Positions 1 through 8,462 are shown, counted from the stretch's first letter. The stretch: DNA of 32,094 nt from UBA4971 sp029551185 (GCA_035593725.1 DAOSZN010000023.1:1-32094), one strand, 5' to 3'. Notes: generated from the sequence alone by a model not told the origin. A program made the numbers and translations.

Positions 1-614
1 TTTGCAGGTCTCCGGTATGAACACCGGCCGTAATTGGTGTTGACATCCGGCAATGATGTGATCGAAAATCGACCATAAAATTTTTTTGGCTGTATGGTTT
101 TCTGCCACTTTTTGAGGGGCGACAGGTTCAGTGGTCGAGAATCAGCCGCCATGAGGCTTATCAGTGACTGATTTCCAGACACGATTTCGCTTCAGGTGCC
201 GGAATATCGAACATCTGATCGCCGGAAATAGGTTCGTTGGGGGATTGCTGACAGAAAGTCAGGCACATTTTCCAAAAAGGTGACAGAAAGTCAGGCACAT
301 TTTCTAAAAAAGTGACAGAAAATCTTCCACCTGAGCCTCAAGAAGGCACCAAAACCCTTCGTCTGCCCAAAAGTGTGGTCGAAAACCAGGCACCTTTGCT
401 GTTGGAGGCGGCTGAAAACCTGCCACTTACCAGCTTCTTGCTGCGAAAATCAAAAAAGATGGCTGAAATCAAGGCATGGTTTCAAAAAATGTGGCAGAAA
501 CTCGACCATCTCTTCGTAGCGGCGACAACCATACACGTGGTGTACGTGTCTTATCTCATCCTCGCAGGCGGGACCCTATGTGAAGACCATTTGCCGCTAC
601 CTTTTAGAAATAAA
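1..614. other. Gene-free left edge
   Basis: No convincing coding sequence is present. The stretch is occupied by the repeat array and short AT-rich spacers. An open frame from 312 to 722 runs through the repeats and then antisense through the tRNA gene, and is judged spurious. Confidence 0.6.
57..510. repeat. Array of degenerate ~20-bp repeats, mobile-element-end-like
   Basis: About nine imperfect copies of a unit resembling TGTGGtCGAAAAtCnGnCAC occur at 57-76, 95-108 (opposite orientation), 131-150, 249-272, 281-304, 313-330, 374-393, 407-426, 459-478 and 490-510. Three consecutive copies (249, 281, 313) are spaced exactly 32 bp apart, and the first two are identical over 24 bp. Multiple short internal repeats near an end are typical of IS21-family and similar insertion sequences, but no transposase gene is visible, so this would be an orphan or decayed end, or the inner element lies outside the window. 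Assignment to an IS family is inference; the repeats themselves are directly seen. Confidence 0.6.
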
Positions 615-703
615 TGGTGCCGGAGGGGGGACTTGAACCCCCAAGGAGGGTCAACTCCGCGCGATTTTGAGTCGCGTGCGTCTGCCGATTCCGCCACTCC
701 GGC
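615..703 (-). tRNA. tRNA-Leu (anticodon CAA)
   Basis: On the minus strand a complete class II tRNA can be folded. The acceptor stem GCCGGAG (697-703) pairs with CTCCGGC (619-625), followed by discriminator A and an encoded CCA (615-617). The D region GCGGAATCGGCAGACGC is typical of tRNA-Leu. The anticodon stem CGCGA/TCGCG encloses the loop CTCAAAA, giving anticodon CAA, and a long variable arm and a GGTTCAAGTCC T-arm follow. It reads UUG codons. Confidence 0.97.
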
Positions 704-737
704 ACAAAGCAAAAGAAGATAATTGAGTTGCGTGTTA

Positions 738-766
738 ATTATACAACACGCTGCAAGTGTCGGCAA
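738..766 (-). promoter_or_regulatory. Promoter of tRNA-Leu(CAA)
   Basis: On the minus strand TTGCCG (761-766) is followed, after a 17-base spacer, by a perfect TATAAT (738-743). The predicted transcription start falls about 30 bases before the mature tRNA 5' end, consistent with a short leader removed by RNase P. Confidence 0.8.
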
Positions 767-942
767 GGGGGTTGCAGATGGCGTCTGAACTCAGGTGTCG
801 GCCACGCTGTCTAAATCTCCATGTCAGTTTTCCTGTCGTAGGAGAGGGCGGTTTCTTCTTGTCACTCATCAGCTTCTCAGAGGATAATAGACGGCCATAA
901 TCTTAGGGGACATTTAGTCGTTTTTACGCGCATACCTCAAAA

Positions 943-2178
943 TTAACTCTTAGACCTCGCTGCCTCATATACTTTTCTATTCTCATCAGAAGGAATTACT
1001 ATAAAAATAAAAATAGCTAATAAAGAAATCCCAGCCAACATAAGTACAACGTTCCTATAACCAATCCGATCCCCCAAAAATCCAGCTATGATTTGAAACA
1101 GGATTATGGACAAAGCCATGAAAACATTGAATACAGCATTCACCTTGGCTCGCATATTGCTTGGCAAATAAGATTGGACGCTGGTTTCACGCAGTGTGGC
1201 TGATGTCATACCGAAAAAACCGCATAGAAACCGGTTGACAATCATAAACGGATACGGAATAAATAATAGAATAATATCCATAATCTCATAAAAGATATAT
1301 ACAAACTTAGTAATCCCATACCGTTTCTTTGGTGGTACATCTACCTTATATTGAACCGCTCCACCAATAATCCTACCAACTGTTTCTGCGCTTCTTAGGA
1401 ATGCAAGCATGGTAACTGTTAGAAAACTTACAGTCTGGAAATAGGCTTGCACCATTAAGCCTAATCCATTCGCGGCTCCGTTTGTTATGCTCATATAGGT
1501 GTAGATGTTTCTGATGCCTTTCTCTTCCTTTAAGAAGCTAAATCCCCCCAGAATATCAGCCTTATACTTCTCAAAACTAAATTCACCATCCGCTTGATGA
1601 TGATGTATATTGGTTATGAAAACCTCGAAAGTCGCTGCCAGAATTGTAAGTAGGCCTATGATTATGAACAATATACTTATTGAAAAAGTCTTATATAAAT
1701 ACGCTGCAATAGGTGACATAATCACCACAACAGTAGGATATATTGACGAAGAAACTGCATACCCTTGTTGTTCAAAACCAACAGGTATTAAATCCGGAAA
1801 CCAAGCTTGATATGTCAATCTATAGATAGTACCAATAATCCCTGTTATCAAGCTAAAAAACAGATAAAGGGAATATCTGAATCCTGTAATACTGACTACA
1901 TAAGCAATAAGCAAAAACAGAACTCCCATAAGATAATCCAAGCCTACTATGATTCTCTTCTTTGGATATCTGTCTATAAATGGAGCAATTAGTATGGGTA
2001 ATATTACGCTGGGAATCATTCCTGCAATAAACAAAAATGCAGACAATAGAGTAGAGCCGGTTTCATCGAAAACCATAAGGCTCATGGGAAGGCTAATGGT
2101 TTGTCCGGCTATGGCAGATATAATCGTACCTAAAGTGATTAGAGTAAAATCCTTAGACCATACAGTTTCCTTTTTTAC
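943..2178 (-). CDS. MFS-type multidrug/drug efflux transporter, start codon abnormal
   Basis: A polytopic membrane protein with many hydrophobic helices and the major-facilitator cytoplasmic loop motif DRYPKKR. It resembles DHA-type drug efflux permeases; the substrate is unknown. The first ATG (2085) would start after the first transmembrane helix. The same frame stays open upstream and encodes a normal N-terminus (VKKETVWSKDF, then a hydrophobic helix). A good ribosome binding site, AGGGGG (2187-2192), lies 8 bases before a GTA codon at 2176-2178, exactly where ATG or GTG would be expected. I therefore extend the gene to 2178 (411 codons). Either GTA is used weakly or the start has mutated and the gene is dying. 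The gene is clearly more AT-rich than its neighbours and has mobile-element-like repeats on both sides, suggesting transfer. Confidence 0.75.
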   Translation of the reverse strand, partial: VKKETVWSKDFTLITLGTIISAIAGQTISLPMSLMVFDETGSTLLSAFLFIAGMIPSVILPILIAPFIDRYPKKRIIVGLDYLMGVLFLLIAYVVSITGFRYSLYLFFSLITGIIGTIYRLTYQAWFPDLIPVGFEQQGYAVSSSIYPTVVVIMSPIAAYLYKTFSISILFIIIGLLTILAATFEVFITNIHHHQADGEFSFEKYKADILGGFSFLKEEKGIRNIYTYMSITNGAANGLGLMVQAYFQTVSFLTVTMLAFLRSAETVGRIIGGAVQYKVDVPPKKRYGITKFVYIFYEIMDIILLFIPYPFMIVNRFLCGFFGMTSATLRETSVQSYLPSNMRAKVNAVFNVFMALSIILFQIIAGFLGDRIGYRNVVLMLAGISLLAIFIFIVIPSDENRKVYEAARSKS

Positions 2179-2413
2179 TTTCGCAACCCCCTGGAGCGAA
2201 TATTTATGGAATTAATTATAGCATCTAAGTATATCATCTACCCTATTTGACGCTTATCTCTAAAGTGTCTACTTGAAATGTGGAAATGTGGACCTTCTAA
2301 ATATTCCATTGAAATCAAACCTTGAATCTTGAGACGAGACTGTGGCTATAGCAGCAGAGGTATCCCGAAGGAGCGGAACAAATCTTCTCAGATACGCTAT
2401 GCATTTCAAGAAT

Positions 2414-2662
2414 TCATAGCTTTCTTGTAGTACGCGCTCCAAGCAACAGCCCGGACACCTCGCGTATCAGTGATCGGAGTCCGATCATTCCCGCGATTCC
2501 CAGTCCTGCATATGCAAGATGGTCTCTTGTTCTTAAGGCCTGCTGTGCCTTTTTCCTTATTTCCTCGTCTTCCGACTTCGCATAACGAATAAGACGTGCA
2601 TGATCATTAGCTTCCCATATGTGAATGAGGTCGCCAATAACCCGATGAAGTAAAGGATCCAT
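2414..2662 (-). CDS. Small hypothetical protein (82 aa)
   Basis: The start is well supported: AGGAGG lies 7 bases upstream of the ATG. The first half is charged and helical (DLIHIWEANDHARLIRYAKS, then a K/E/R-rich stretch). The second half has one weakly hydrophobic segment (AYAGLGIAGMIGL), possibly a membrane-associated helix, and the protein ends in a basic tail. I do not recognise a family. It is a single gene with no close partner on the same strand. Confidence 0.7.
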   Translation of the reverse strand: MDPLLHRVIGDLIHIWEANDHARLIRYAKSEDEEIRKKAQQALRTRDHLAYAGLGIAGMIGLRSLIREVSGLLLGARTTRKL

Positions 2663-3140
2663 TGCGGCACCTCCTAACTTTTATCTTCCGAGTCAGAAAC
2701 GTGGATCGGAATGATTAGGTTGCGCCTTTCCTACGCTGAAAGAATGCCGGCATCCTATTCTCTGCCGGTACTGATATTCGACACGAATTGGTAAGTCCCT
2801 GCAAGGAGCCTGACAGTTAGGGGCTCGGCCTCCCCCTTGGGAATACGCGCTTCTTTCGCTTATTGTGACAAAGCAGGTGACAGATATTCTAACATCTCAA
2901 GCGCGCCTGGGAAGAATACGCTCTATTTTCCACCACGGATCGGGGTTTAGGCGGTCGAAAACCGGACAGCGTAGCTGAGACCCTAGGCTGGCGTCATCAA
3001 TATTATGATACGCCATATTTGGTGCGATGAGAATCCCGAGATTTGCCCGCTTGACAGAATGTTGCAGTGGTCGCCTATTTCGGCTACCATATCTGAAGAA
3101 GCTAAGTACCAGTGATAAGTAGGCTGAGGAGGTAGGAGGA
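2663..3140. other. Intergenic region, 478 bp
   Basis: No gene is recognised. It contains one more copy of the repeat core (GGCGGTCGAAAACCGGACAG, 2951-2970). At its right end is the strong ribosome binding site region GGAGGTAGGAGGA of the next gene. Confidence 0.5.
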
Positions 3141-3617
3141 ATGTCTGAAACACTTAGCTCTGCTTCACGGAGAATACAGGATCTCCTAAAACTGCGGGGT
3201 TTTGACTACAAAGTCATTGAGCTGCCTTACACTACGAGAACAGCAGTTGAAGCAGCTAATGCCGTTGGGTGTACAGTAGGACAGATCGCTAAATCGTTGG
3301 TTTTCAGGGGGAAACGCACAGGTAAACCTGTCCTCATAATTGCCAGTGGCTCTAACAGAGTCAACGAAAAGAGGATCGCAGAGTACATAGGTGAACCTAT
3401 TGAAAAGGCAGATGCTGAATTCGTCCGTAATACTACAGGTTTTGCAATCGGCGGAGTCCCTCCTCTGGGGCATCTGCAAGATATTTGCACATTTATTGAT
3501 GAGGACTTACTCCAATATGAAAAGATATGGGCGGCAGGGGGCACGCCCAACTCTGTCTTTCAGCTGGATGCTAAGGATCTTCCAGATATGACCGGCGGGC
3601 AAGTGGTGGCAATTTAG
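3141..3617 (+). CDS. YbaK/EbsC-family aminoacyl-tRNA deacylase
   Basis: A 158-residue protein with the YbaK/ProX fold: an N-terminal helix (SSASRRIQDLLKLRGFDY), the core AANAVGCTVGQIAKSLVF carrying the conserved Lys of the family's active site, then LIIASGSNRVNEKRIAEYIG and the signature GFAIGGVPPLGH. The length is normal for the family. Such proteins hydrolyse mischarged tRNA, usually Cys-tRNA(Pro) or Ala-tRNA(Pro), in the cytosol. The exact substrate cannot be told from the sequence. The start is fixed by AGGAGG/GGAGGA just upstream. It stands alone, 344 bp before thiL. Confidence 0.92.
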   Translation: MSETLSSASRRIQDLLKLRGFDYKVIELPYTTRTAVEAANAVGCTVGQIAKSLVFRGKRTGKPVLIIASGSNRVNEKRIAEYIGEPIEKADAEFVRNTTGFAIGGVPPLGHLQDICTFIDEDLLQYEKIWAAGGTPNSVFQLDAKDLPDMTGGQVVAI

Positions 3618-3961
3618 CGCATACTATGTAGGTCAGGCGCACTTGTGTCGTATTAGTGTCGCTTCTCGGTTGTATCTGTGTCGCATCTCTACTGCGCCTA
3701 AGCCGGGCAACTGCCGGCGTATACTAGTTGTGACATGCAATATCGGGGTGCTCCGTAAGTGGCAGTGCCGGGCACACCTTCTTAATAATCGTCGTCTTTC
3801 ATCTACTGAAGCGGAAGATGTCCTGTCTGGCGAACCATGGGCTTATGCCGGGCCACGGGCTGCGTTGCATGAGATACGGTCATCATCACCTGGTTTGCCA
3901 TTATTGGCGTGTGGAGTGTCGACGATCTGATGCCAAGGAGAAAGGCTGGTATGAATCGTAA
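3618..3961. other. Intergenic region, 344 bp
   Basis: No gene is recognised. Short open frames on both strands (for example 3643-3930 plus and 3803-4156 minus) lack ribosome binding sites and recognisable motifs. AAGGAG near 3933 is the only Shine-Dalgarno-like sequence ahead of thiL, and it is too far from the ATG at 3962 to be ideal. Confidence 0.45.
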
Positions 3962-5206
3962 ATGGTAATCACAGGCGGTGAGTTTGGATTCATTGATCGC
4001 GTGAGGCAGTGGATTGGCACAGGCGGTAAAGGCGTTGCTCTGGGAATAGGAGATGATGCTGCAGTCCTTTCCCCTCCCCCCGGTAAGCTTCTGGCAGCCT
4101 GCGACATGCTGGTTGAAGGAGTGCACTTCATAAAGGAATACACAAGCCCTTGGCAACTGGGTTGGAAGGCGCTTGCGGTAAATATCAGTGACATTGCAGC
4201 TATGGGCGGAGTCCCTCTGTTTGCTCTTGTATCTATGGGTATTGCCGACTGGGTGGATGATACCTACGTAGAAGGTGTCTATAAGGGAATGCTGGATATT
4301 GCCGACCGATTCGGTGTGGAGCTGGTAGGCGGAGATACCGTAAGTTCTCCTAAAGCAATGGTGATAAACATCGCAATCCTCGGCTCAACTGACTCGCCTA
4401 TCACTAGATCCGGCGCCAGACCGGGTCACCTTATCGCTGTCACCGGCTGTCTTGGGAGATCTGCAGCAGGGCTGGCGTGTCTACAGAAAATGGGTCATGA
4501 ACAAGGGATCACGTGGAAGCACACTAGGGATGCCAAGTTAGGAGTAACACCGCTGACGCAATCGGGATCGGGAGCACAACCTAAAGAGCAGGGAGGGACC
4601 CAACCGGGAGCGGGACCGAGAGTGCAACAAGGGCTGCAGGCGGGAGTACAACCTGAAATACAGTTAAAGGACGTGTCAAGGATTGAGGACACACAGGACG
4701 GGCTTTCTCAAGTCGTAGCAGAGAGAGGAACTGCATCGCCGGACCGGGAATCTGAAGCTGCTTGGTTCGATGAACTGATAAAGGCACACCTGGAACCTAT
4801 GCCGAGGGTCCGCGAAGGTTGTGCCCTTGCCTCAACAGGCGTGGTAAGCGCTATGATGGATATCAGCGACGGACTTGCAAGTGAAGTCCACCATATTGCA
4901 AGAGAAAGCAAAGTCGGGGTTACGCTCAGGGAAGACGCTGTTCCGATAGGGTACTCCACGCTGCTTGCTTCCAGATGTTTAGAATTTGACCCTCTTGAAT
5001 GGGCATTATCCGGAGGCGAAGATTTCGAGCTGGTATTTGCTTTCCCGCCTGAATCCACTGATCGGGTGAGGGATGCGCTTTCTAATGCCGGTGGATCTAT
5101 GTATATAGTTGGGCATATTACACCTGAGACGGAAGGTGTTGTCTTGGTAGGCAGTGATGGCACCAAGCAGAGCCTTTCCTTTAAGGGGTACGATCATTTT
5201 GACTGA
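3962..5206 (+). CDS. thiL: Thiamine-monophosphate kinase with a large low-complexity insertion
   Basis: Phosphorylates thiamine monophosphate to thiamine diphosphate with ATP. The AIR synthase/ThiL fold motifs are in order: GEFGFIDR, GIGDDAAVL (about 28-36), DMLVEGVHF, NISDIAAMGG (74-83), VGGDTVSS, the ATP-site region AVTGCLGRSAAGL, MMDISDGLASEVHHIA (298-313) and ALSGGEDFELVF. At 414 residues it is about 80 longer than usual. The excess lies between about residues 180 and 262, is rich in Gln, Gly and Pro, and sits in a surface loop before the second half of the enzyme. All catalytic motifs are intact, so activity is likely. A stop codon directly precedes the ATG used, so no upstream start exists in this frame. 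No other thiamine genes are nearby. Confidence 0.93.
   Translation: MVITGGEFGFIDRVRQWIGTGGKGVALGIGDDAAVLSPPPGKLLAACDMLVEGVHFIKEYTSPWQLGWKALAVNISDIAAMGGVPLFALVSMGIADWVDDTYVEGVYKGMLDIADRFGVELVGGDTVSSPKAMVINIAILGSTDSPITRSGARPGHLIAVTGCLGRSAAGLACLQKMGHEQGITWKHTRDAKLGVTPLTQSGSGAQPKEQGGTQPGAGPRVQQGLQAGVQPEIQLKDVSRIEDTQDGLSQVVAERGTASPDRESEAAWFDELIKAHLEPMPRVREGCALASTGVVSAMMDISDGLASEVHHIARESKVGVTLREDAVPIGYSTLLASRCLEFDPLEWALSGGEDFELVFAFPPESTDRVRDALSNAGGSMYIVGHITPETEGVVLVGSDGTKQSLSFKGYDHFD
4499..4747 (+). repeat. Low-complexity Q/G/P-rich insertion inside thiL
   Basis: About 83 codons without counterpart in normal ThiL. The encoded segment repeats short units around Gln-Pro, Gly-Gly-Thr-Gln-Pro and Val-Gln-Gln-Gly (residues 200-236), and the DNA repeats variants of CAACCnGGAGCGGGA. 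The frame is preserved, so it looks like a repeat-expanded, probably disordered loop. Confidence 0.65.
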
Positions 5207-5250
5207 ACCTTTGCTCGTTAATTCTTACGGAATAAATCAGAAAGGGCAGA

Positions 5251-5322
5251 ATGAGCTTAATCATTGTCGAAACTTGTTTGGATATAGCAGGAATCAGACT
5301 GTCTGCCGAAGAAGATAAATAG
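5251..5322 (+). CDS. Candidate 23-residue small ORF upstream of the M42 operon
   Basis: ATG at 5251 is preceded by AAAGGG at a suitable distance and encodes MSLIIVETCLDIAGIRLSAE plus three more residues before TAG. It lies between thiL and the first M42 peptidase. It may be a leader peptide or chance; there is no homology I recognise. Confidence 0.2.
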   Translation: MSLIIVETCLDIAGIRLSAEEDK

Positions 5323-5374
5323 CTTGGTAGAAGCTCTTTTTCGGATGCCAGTTTTGGTGAATGGAGGGTTGGGT

Positions 5375-6439
5375 ATGGCAACAATAGGACTCGCCGAGTT
5401 TCTGAGCAGTATAATCTCAGAACCCGGCGCATCCGGCCATGAGGACAAGGTCGCTGCCGTCGTGCAGAAAGGAATGTCCGGGTTGTTTGATGAAGCCCGA
5501 ACTGATGCTCTTGGCAATCTCATTATGCTTAAGCGAGGAATTGGGCGTGCGCCTCATCCCCGTGTTATGCTTGCAGCACACATGGACGAAATTGGACTTA
5601 TGGTTACGAAAATTGAGGATCAGGGTTGCCTCAGGGTAACTCAAATCGGGGGTATCGACAGACGGATTTTGCCCGGACTTGAAGTAGTGGTCCACGGACG
5701 CAGGAGGTTGCCCGGTGTTGTAGGGGCAAAGCCCCCACACGTTCAAGATCCCGGAGAGCGGGAAAAGTCGGTAAAATGGGAAGACTTATATGTCGATGTC
5801 GGCCTCACAGGTGATGAGGCCCGTGAACTGGTCCGGGTGGGCGACATAATAACTTTTGCCCAGACTCCCATCGAGTTGCAAGGCAGGTTCATGGCAGGGA
5901 AAACCATGGATGACCGGGCAGGGGTAGGCGTCCTGTTTGAATGTCTCCGAATCCTTCGTGACATGCGTCACCATGCTGATGTGTATTGTGTCGCCACTGT
6001 CCAGGAGGAGGTAGGAGTAAGGGGCGCAATTACCGGTGCGTACGGCATAGTCCCGGACGTAGGTATCGCTATTGATGTTGGATTCGGTGACCAGTCTTCG
6101 GTCCCGGAGTATGAAACTATCTCCATGGACAAAGGCCCTGGAATCGCCATCTCGCCTGCAGTTCATCCTGCAGTATTTGAGAGACTGAAAACTATCGCAC
6201 GTGAACTGGAGATTGCTCATCAAACAGATCCAAGTCCTCATCCAGGCGGGACAGACGCTTTTGCGATACAGGTTACCCGAGGCGGGATCCCCACAGGCCT
6301 GGTATCCATACCTTTGCGTTACATGCATACAGCGGTTGAGACTGTATGCTTAACTGACGTTGAGCGGGCCGGCAGGCTGCTTGCGGAATTCATAGTTCGG
6401 CTCGATAAGAAGTATGTGGAGGGATTGAAATGCTTCTAA
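5375..6439 (+). CDS. M42-family metalloaminopeptidase (first of three)
   Basis: Cytosolic dinuclear-zinc aminopeptidase of the TET/endoglucanase-M-like M42 family; these usually form large dodecamers that trim peptides. All ligand motifs are visible: AAHMDEIG (His), MDDRAGVG (bridging Asp), VQEEVGVRG (catalytic Glu then ligand Glu), AIDVG (Asp) and PLRYMHT (His). The start at 5375 is chosen over an upstream in-frame ATG (5324) because GGAGG lies 7 bases before it and MATIGLAEFLSSI matches the family N-terminus, giving 354 residues. It lacks the usual T-x-x-x-D-T-P segment after the fourth ligand and has GFGDQSSVPE instead, so its specificity pocket may differ from the next two. It overlaps the next gene by 10 bases, indicating translational coupling. 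Confidence 0.93.
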   Translation: MATIGLAEFLSSIISEPGASGHEDKVAAVVQKGMSGLFDEARTDALGNLIMLKRGIGRAPHPRVMLAAHMDEIGLMVTKIEDQGCLRVTQIGGIDRRILPGLEVVVHGRRRLPGVVGAKPPHVQDPGEREKSVKWEDLYVDVGLTGDEARELVRVGDIITFAQTPIELQGRFMAGKTMDDRAGVGVLFECLRILRDMRHHADVYCVATVQEEVGVRGAITGAYGIVPDVGIAIDVGFGDQSSVPEYETISMDKGPGIAISPAVHPAVFERLKTIARELEIAHQTDPSPHPGGTDAFAIQVTRGGIPTGLVSIPLRYMHTAVETVCLTDVERAGRLLAEFIVRLDKKYVEGLKCF

Positions 6440-7461
6440 AAACCCTCACAGAAGCCTTCGGTGTTTCAGGACAGGAACAAGAAGTCGCAGCTATCTTAAG
6501 GGAGCAGGTCAGCCCCTATTGTGACAAAGTGGAAACAGATGCGTTAGGGAACCTGATCGCCATAAAGAACGGCAACGAGAAAGGTCCCAAAGTCATGCTG
6601 TCCGCTCATATGGATGAGATCGGACTAATGGTTATGTATATCGAAAACTCAGGGACTCTCAGGTTTAAGCCTATCGGCGGTGTTGACCCGAGAGTTTTGG
6701 TGTCCAAATCAGTCTATGTAGGGAAGGATCGCGTCCCGGGAGTAATCGGCGCAAAGCCTATCCACCTCCAGAAAAGGGAGGAAGCTGACAAGCCTTTTGA
6801 TATCGACGGCCTGTTCATAGATATCGGCGCTAAAGACAAAGATGAGGCTGAAAAACTTGTAAAGCCAGGTGACGGCATTATATTCGCCACGAAGTACCAG
6901 GATATCGGTACCAGCCGCGCGAAGGCCAAAGCCTTTGATGACAGGGTAGGGTGCGCTGTCCTTGCCAGGCTCTTAATGATGGATAAACAGTGGAATTTCA
7001 CGCTCCAAGGCGTTTTTACCGCGCAGGAAGAGGTAGGTGGGCGCGGAGCGCAGGTCGCGTCATACAGCTTGGAGCCGGATATCGCTATCGCATTCGAAGG
7101 CACCACCGCATCTGATGTCCCAGGGTCGAAAGAGCATCTGTATTCGACCTCTCTGGGGAAAGGCCCTGCCCTAACCCATGCGGACGCATCTTTTGTGGCT
7201 GACCCGAGGATTGTTAAGAGGCTCATGGAAGTTGCCGATAAGAACGGTATTCCTTACCAGATGAGGGAGCTTACCACAGGTGGTACAGATGCAGGCCGAA
7301 TCCATCTTGTGAGAGAAGGTATTCCGGCAGTGGTCGTATCCGTCCCGACCAGATACATCCATTCCCCTGCGTCAATTATAGACAAGTGTGACTTTGAGAA
7401 TGCCATAAAGCTTATGGCAGCTTTTCTCGACAGTATTGAAGAGAGGGGGCTACCCTTTTGA
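6430..7461 (+). CDS. M42-family metalloaminopeptidase (second of three)
   Basis: A 343-residue M42 peptidase. Ligand motifs are SAHMDEIG, FDDRVGCA, AQEEVGGRG, AFEGTTASDVPG and PTRYIHS. The fourth ligand is Glu (FEGT) where the neighbours have Asp, a substitution I believe occurs in one M42 subgroup. The start ATG has GGAGGG 5 bases upstream, lying inside the end of the previous gene. The gene overlaps both neighbours, so the three form one operon. Divergence between the three copies in ligand and pocket residues suggests different N-terminal residue preferences (inference), as known for archaeal TET1/TET2/TET3. Confidence 0.95.
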   Translation: MLLKTLTEAFGVSGQEQEVAAILREQVSPYCDKVETDALGNLIAIKNGNEKGPKVMLSAHMDEIGLMVMYIENSGTLRFKPIGGVDPRVLVSKSVYVGKDRVPGVIGAKPIHLQKREEADKPFDIDGLFIDIGAKDKDEAEKLVKPGDGIIFATKYQDIGTSRAKAKAFDDRVGCAVLARLLMMDKQWNFTLQGVFTAQEEVGGRGAQVASYSLEPDIAIAFEGTTASDVPGSKEHLYSTSLGKGPALTHADASFVADPRIVKRLMEVADKNGIPYQMRELTTGGTDAGRIHLVREGIPAVVVSVPTRYIHSPASIIDKCDFENAIKLMAAFLDSIEERGLPF

Positions 7462-8462
7462 AAGACTTGTTAAAGAAGTTGGTTGAGGCTTTTGGCCCCG
7501 CCGGAAATGAGAGCAGGATAAGAGATGTCATCCGGAAGGAAGTTGAGGGCCTTGTAGATGAAGTAACAGTAGATGCAATGGGTAATCTCATAGCTATCCG
7601 AAGAGGCCAAGGCCCCAGAGTGATGATTGCCGCCCACATGGATGAGATCGGCGTAATTGTAACCCACATTGATGATGAGGGCTTTGTGAGATTCTCAAAC
7701 ATGGGTGGAATTTCGCCGTTTATGCTGATAGGGCAGAGGGTGATTTTCGACAATGGCACAATTGGCGCCTTCGGCATGGAAAAGCTGGATGACATGAAGG
7801 ATCTGAAGCTTAACAAGATGTTTATAGACATCGGCGCAAAAGACGGGGCTTCAGCCAAGGAAAAGGTGTCAATCGGTGACATTGGCGCATTTCATAGGGA
7901 AGCTCATTTTCAGGGAGACAGAGTCATCGCAAAATCCCTGGATAATCGGGCAGGTTGCGCAGTCTTGGTACAGGCGCTGAAGGAGCTTGCCGGCAGAGAG
8001 ATTCCCAATCAGGTCTATGCAGTCTTCACAGTCCAGGAGGAACTGGGCCTGCGCGGTGCTAAGACTGCTGCTTACGGAATTAATCCTGACGTCGGATTTG
8101 CCGTGGATGTGACAGGGACAGGGGACACGCCTGAGGCGCCCACTATGGCGGTGAAATTGGGTGAAGGGCCGACGATTAAGGTAAAGGACCGAGTTGTGCT
8201 CACCCATCCCCGTGTCAGACGGTTTATGACGGAGACTGCCGAGAAAAACGGGATTCCTTATCAGCTCGAGATCCTGGAGGGCGGCGGGACGGATACAGGG
8301 CCTATCCACCTTACCAGGGAAGGGGTTCCGTCAGGCGCGATTTCGGTTCCTACGAGGTATATCCATACGCCGTCAGAAATGGCGGATATGAACGATATGA
8401 AGAATGCGGTAAAGCTCTTCGTTGCTATACTCGAAGCAAAGCTGGATGAAGCGATTCTCTAG
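7458..8462 (+). CDS. M42-family metalloaminopeptidase (third of three)
   Basis: A 334-residue M42 peptidase. Motifs are AAHMDEIG, LDNRAGCA, VQEELGLRG, AVDVTGTGDTPE and PTRYIHTPSE, the most canonical set of the three. Translation most likely starts at TTG (7458-7460), which overlaps the previous gene's TGA as TTGA, with GGGGG about 8 bases upstream; the first residues KDLLKKLVEAFGPAGNE match the family start. An intrinsic terminator follows 90 bases after the stop, closing the operon. Confidence 0.95.
   Translation: MKDLLKKLVEAFGPAGNESRIRDVIRKEVEGLVDEVTVDAMGNLIAIRRGQGPRVMIAAHMDEIGVIVTHIDDEGFVRFSNMGGISPFMLIGQRVIFDNGTIGAFGMEKLDDMKDLKLNKMFIDIGAKDGASAKEKVSIGDIGAFHREAHFQGDRVIAKSLDNRAGCAVLVQALKELAGREIPNQVYAVFTVQEELGLRGAKTAAYGINPDVGFAVDVTGTGDTPEAPTMAVKLGEGPTIKVKDRVVLTHPRVRRFMTETAEKNGIPYQLEILEGGGTDTGPIHLTREGVPSGAISVPTRYIHTPSEMADMNDMKNAVKLFVAILEAKLDEAIL

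Noticed and set aside
249..330. Three repeats with 32-bp period as a possible CRISPR array
   Set aside because: The repeated part is ~24 bp with only ~8 bp between copies, the intervening sequence is similar rather than unique, and no cas gene is nearby.
312..722. 136-residue open frame on the plus strand
   Set aside because: It runs through the degenerate repeats and then antisense through tRNA-Leu(CAA). It has no ribosome binding site or domain.
3643..3930. 95-residue open frame between the YbaK-type gene and thiL
   Set aside because: Arg/Cys-rich random-looking composition, no ribosome binding site, no motif.
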